From: Eubacterium sp.
GTDB taxonomy: Bacteria; Bacillota; Clostridia; Lachnospirales; Lachnospiraceae
Assembly (NCBI GenBank): GCA_020844525.1
Contig: JAJGAH010000126.1
Span: 1-7,183 of the forward strand
Reading direction: 5' to 3'
DNA length: 7,183 nt
Both the position numbers and the translations under genes were made by a program. Positions 6,282 through 7,183 of this stretch are shown here, in pieces (the first letter of the stretch is position 1; each line of letters starts with the position of its first letter). The notes beneath the pieces were generated by a model. That model was not told the origin of the DNA. It ran no database searches and was given only the letters and a program-made list of their open reading frames with translations.

Positions 6282-7183
6282 ACACTTTACTTGAATTAAG
6301 GGAAAAGATGATTCGCTTTTTTACGGATTATGATGTCTACATTCGTCCGCTTTTCCGGTTTGCACTGGCGATCCTGACATTTATCACCCTGAATGACAGA
6401 ATCGGCTACCTGGGTCAGGTGAATAATCTGCTTGTACTCATCATCCTTTCCGTGATCTGTGGTATTCTTCCTCTCAATGGAATCGTGTTTATCGGAACAA
6501 TCCTGATTGTGGCAAACTGCTTTGGCCTGAGTCCGATCGTCGGTGCCTTTGCAGTAGTCCTGTATCTGCTGATGCTTCTTCTGTATTTCCGCTTTGTCCC
6601 AAAGGATGCGCTGGCAATTGTCCTGACACCGGTTGCGGTTACGCTGCATGTGCCGCTGACGGTTCCTGTTGTCATGGGACTTATGCGTGGTCCCGTATCA
6701 GCGATCAGCATTCTGTTCAGCGTGATTTCATGGTCATTCGTGAATTGCCTTCCGGAGACCATCGAGGGTGTCGTAAATACCAAGGGCGCGACGATGGTTG
6801 ATATTGTACAGGCAATACCAGGTGCCATGCTGAATGCAAAAACGATGCTGGTGCTTGTATCGTTTATCGTCGTGTTCCTGATTGTGACATCCATTCATGA
6901 ATTGATCAGCAGTCACGCCTGGGAGATCAGTATTATTGTATCTGCCATTGTTTATCTGGGACTGATGATTGCAGGCGGCAGTATCCTGAATGTGAAGATC
7001 AATCTTCCGATGACCTGTCTGGAAACAGTGCTTTCTGTTGCTGTATCGTTTGTCTTTGAATTCTTCTTTTACAATGCTGACTATGCGCACACAGAGTTTC
7101 TTCAGTTTGAAGATGACAACAATTATTACTATGTCCGTGTGACGCCAAAGCGCAGACCCAGATACAATCTGGAGGAAGAAAGC
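6278..7183 (+). CDS. Polytopic membrane protein of unknown function (3' end outside window)
   Basis: An open frame from ATG 6278 runs to the last base (302 codons, no stop). It starts MNTLLELREKMIRFF. Hydrophobic stretches that could be membrane helices lie near residues 26-38, 49-64, 68-84, 86-104, 112-135, 141-158, 188-206, 216-232 and 246-264, or roughly nine. A soluble, probably cytoplasmic tail begins about residue 266 and contains QFEDDNNYYYVRV (276-288), then a basic PKRRPR run (290-295) and EEES at the cut end. I see no ABC ATPase, kinase or known transporter signature. The gene overlaps the upstream two-helix gene by 4 bases and shares its transcript, so the two are likely partners, for example a channel or transporter with a small accessory subunit; this is inference. 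The antisense frames opposite it are shadows. Coding on the + strand is supported by the start context, unbroken frame and coherent hydrophobicity. Confidence 0.85.
   Translation, partial: MNTLLELREKMIRFFTDYDVYIRPLFRFALAILTFITLNDRIGYLGQVNNLLVLIILSVICGILPLNGIVFIGTILIVANCFGLSPIVGAFAVVLYLLMLLLYFRFVPKDALAIVLTPVAVTLHVPLTVPVVMGLMRGPVSAISILFSVISWSFVNCLPETIEGVVNTKGATMVDIVQAIPGAMLNAKTMLVLVSFIVVFLIVTSIHELISSHAWEISIIVSAIVYLGLMIAGGSILNVKINLPMTCLETVLSVAVSFVFEFFFYNADYAHTEFLQFEDDNNYYYVRVTPKRRPRYNLEEES

Noticed and set aside
6296..7090. Three overlapping minus-strand frames of 117-159 codons near the right edge
   Set aside because: They are antisense to the + strand membrane gene, which has a supported start, ribosome binding site and continuous hydrophobic pattern. 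The minus-strand products look like composition artefacts (Gln/Lys/Arg- or Thr/Ile-rich).

Overview
The window looks like chromosomal DNA of a Gram-positive Clostridia bacterium, most likely a member of the Lachnospiraceae. The reasons are strong AGGAGG-type ribosome binding sites, occasional TTG starts, moderate GC by eye, a RecD2-type rather than RecBCD-type helicase, and the gene order uvrA - mreB-like - recD2 - comF. The family assignment is inference from gene content and order; no database search was possible. All genes supported here are on the + strand.

Layout. Bases 1-1318 are the C-terminal half of uvrA, cut by the left edge. After an 84-base gap with a small hairpin comes an MreB/Mbl-type actin homologue (1403-2407). 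Only 22 bases later comes recD2 (2430-4679), a 5'-3' DNA helicase. These three genes have short gaps and no convincing terminator between them, so they may be co-transcribed. Next is a 340-base non-coding gap (4680-5019). It is dominated by a 196-base, almost fully self-complementary element (4764-4959) with 18-base perfect terminal inverted repeats and a flanking ATAA direct repeat. comF follows (5020-5757, TTG start), then an 86-base gap with an extended -10 promoter candidate. Last are two overlapping genes for integral membrane proteins of unknown function. The first (5844-6281) is a small two-helix protein. The second (6278-7183) is a polytopic protein that runs off the right edge.

How the genes relate. 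UvrA (nucleotide excision repair), RecD2 (helicase in repair and recombination) and ComF (linked to uptake of transforming DNA) form a loose DNA-maintenance group. The MreB-like gene is a cell-shape gene embedded in it, away from any mreC/mreD in this window. Its phosphate-2 nucleotide-binding motif is altered. The two membrane genes are translationally coupled, probably have their own promoter, and probably act together. They and the palindromic element are the least explained parts of the window.
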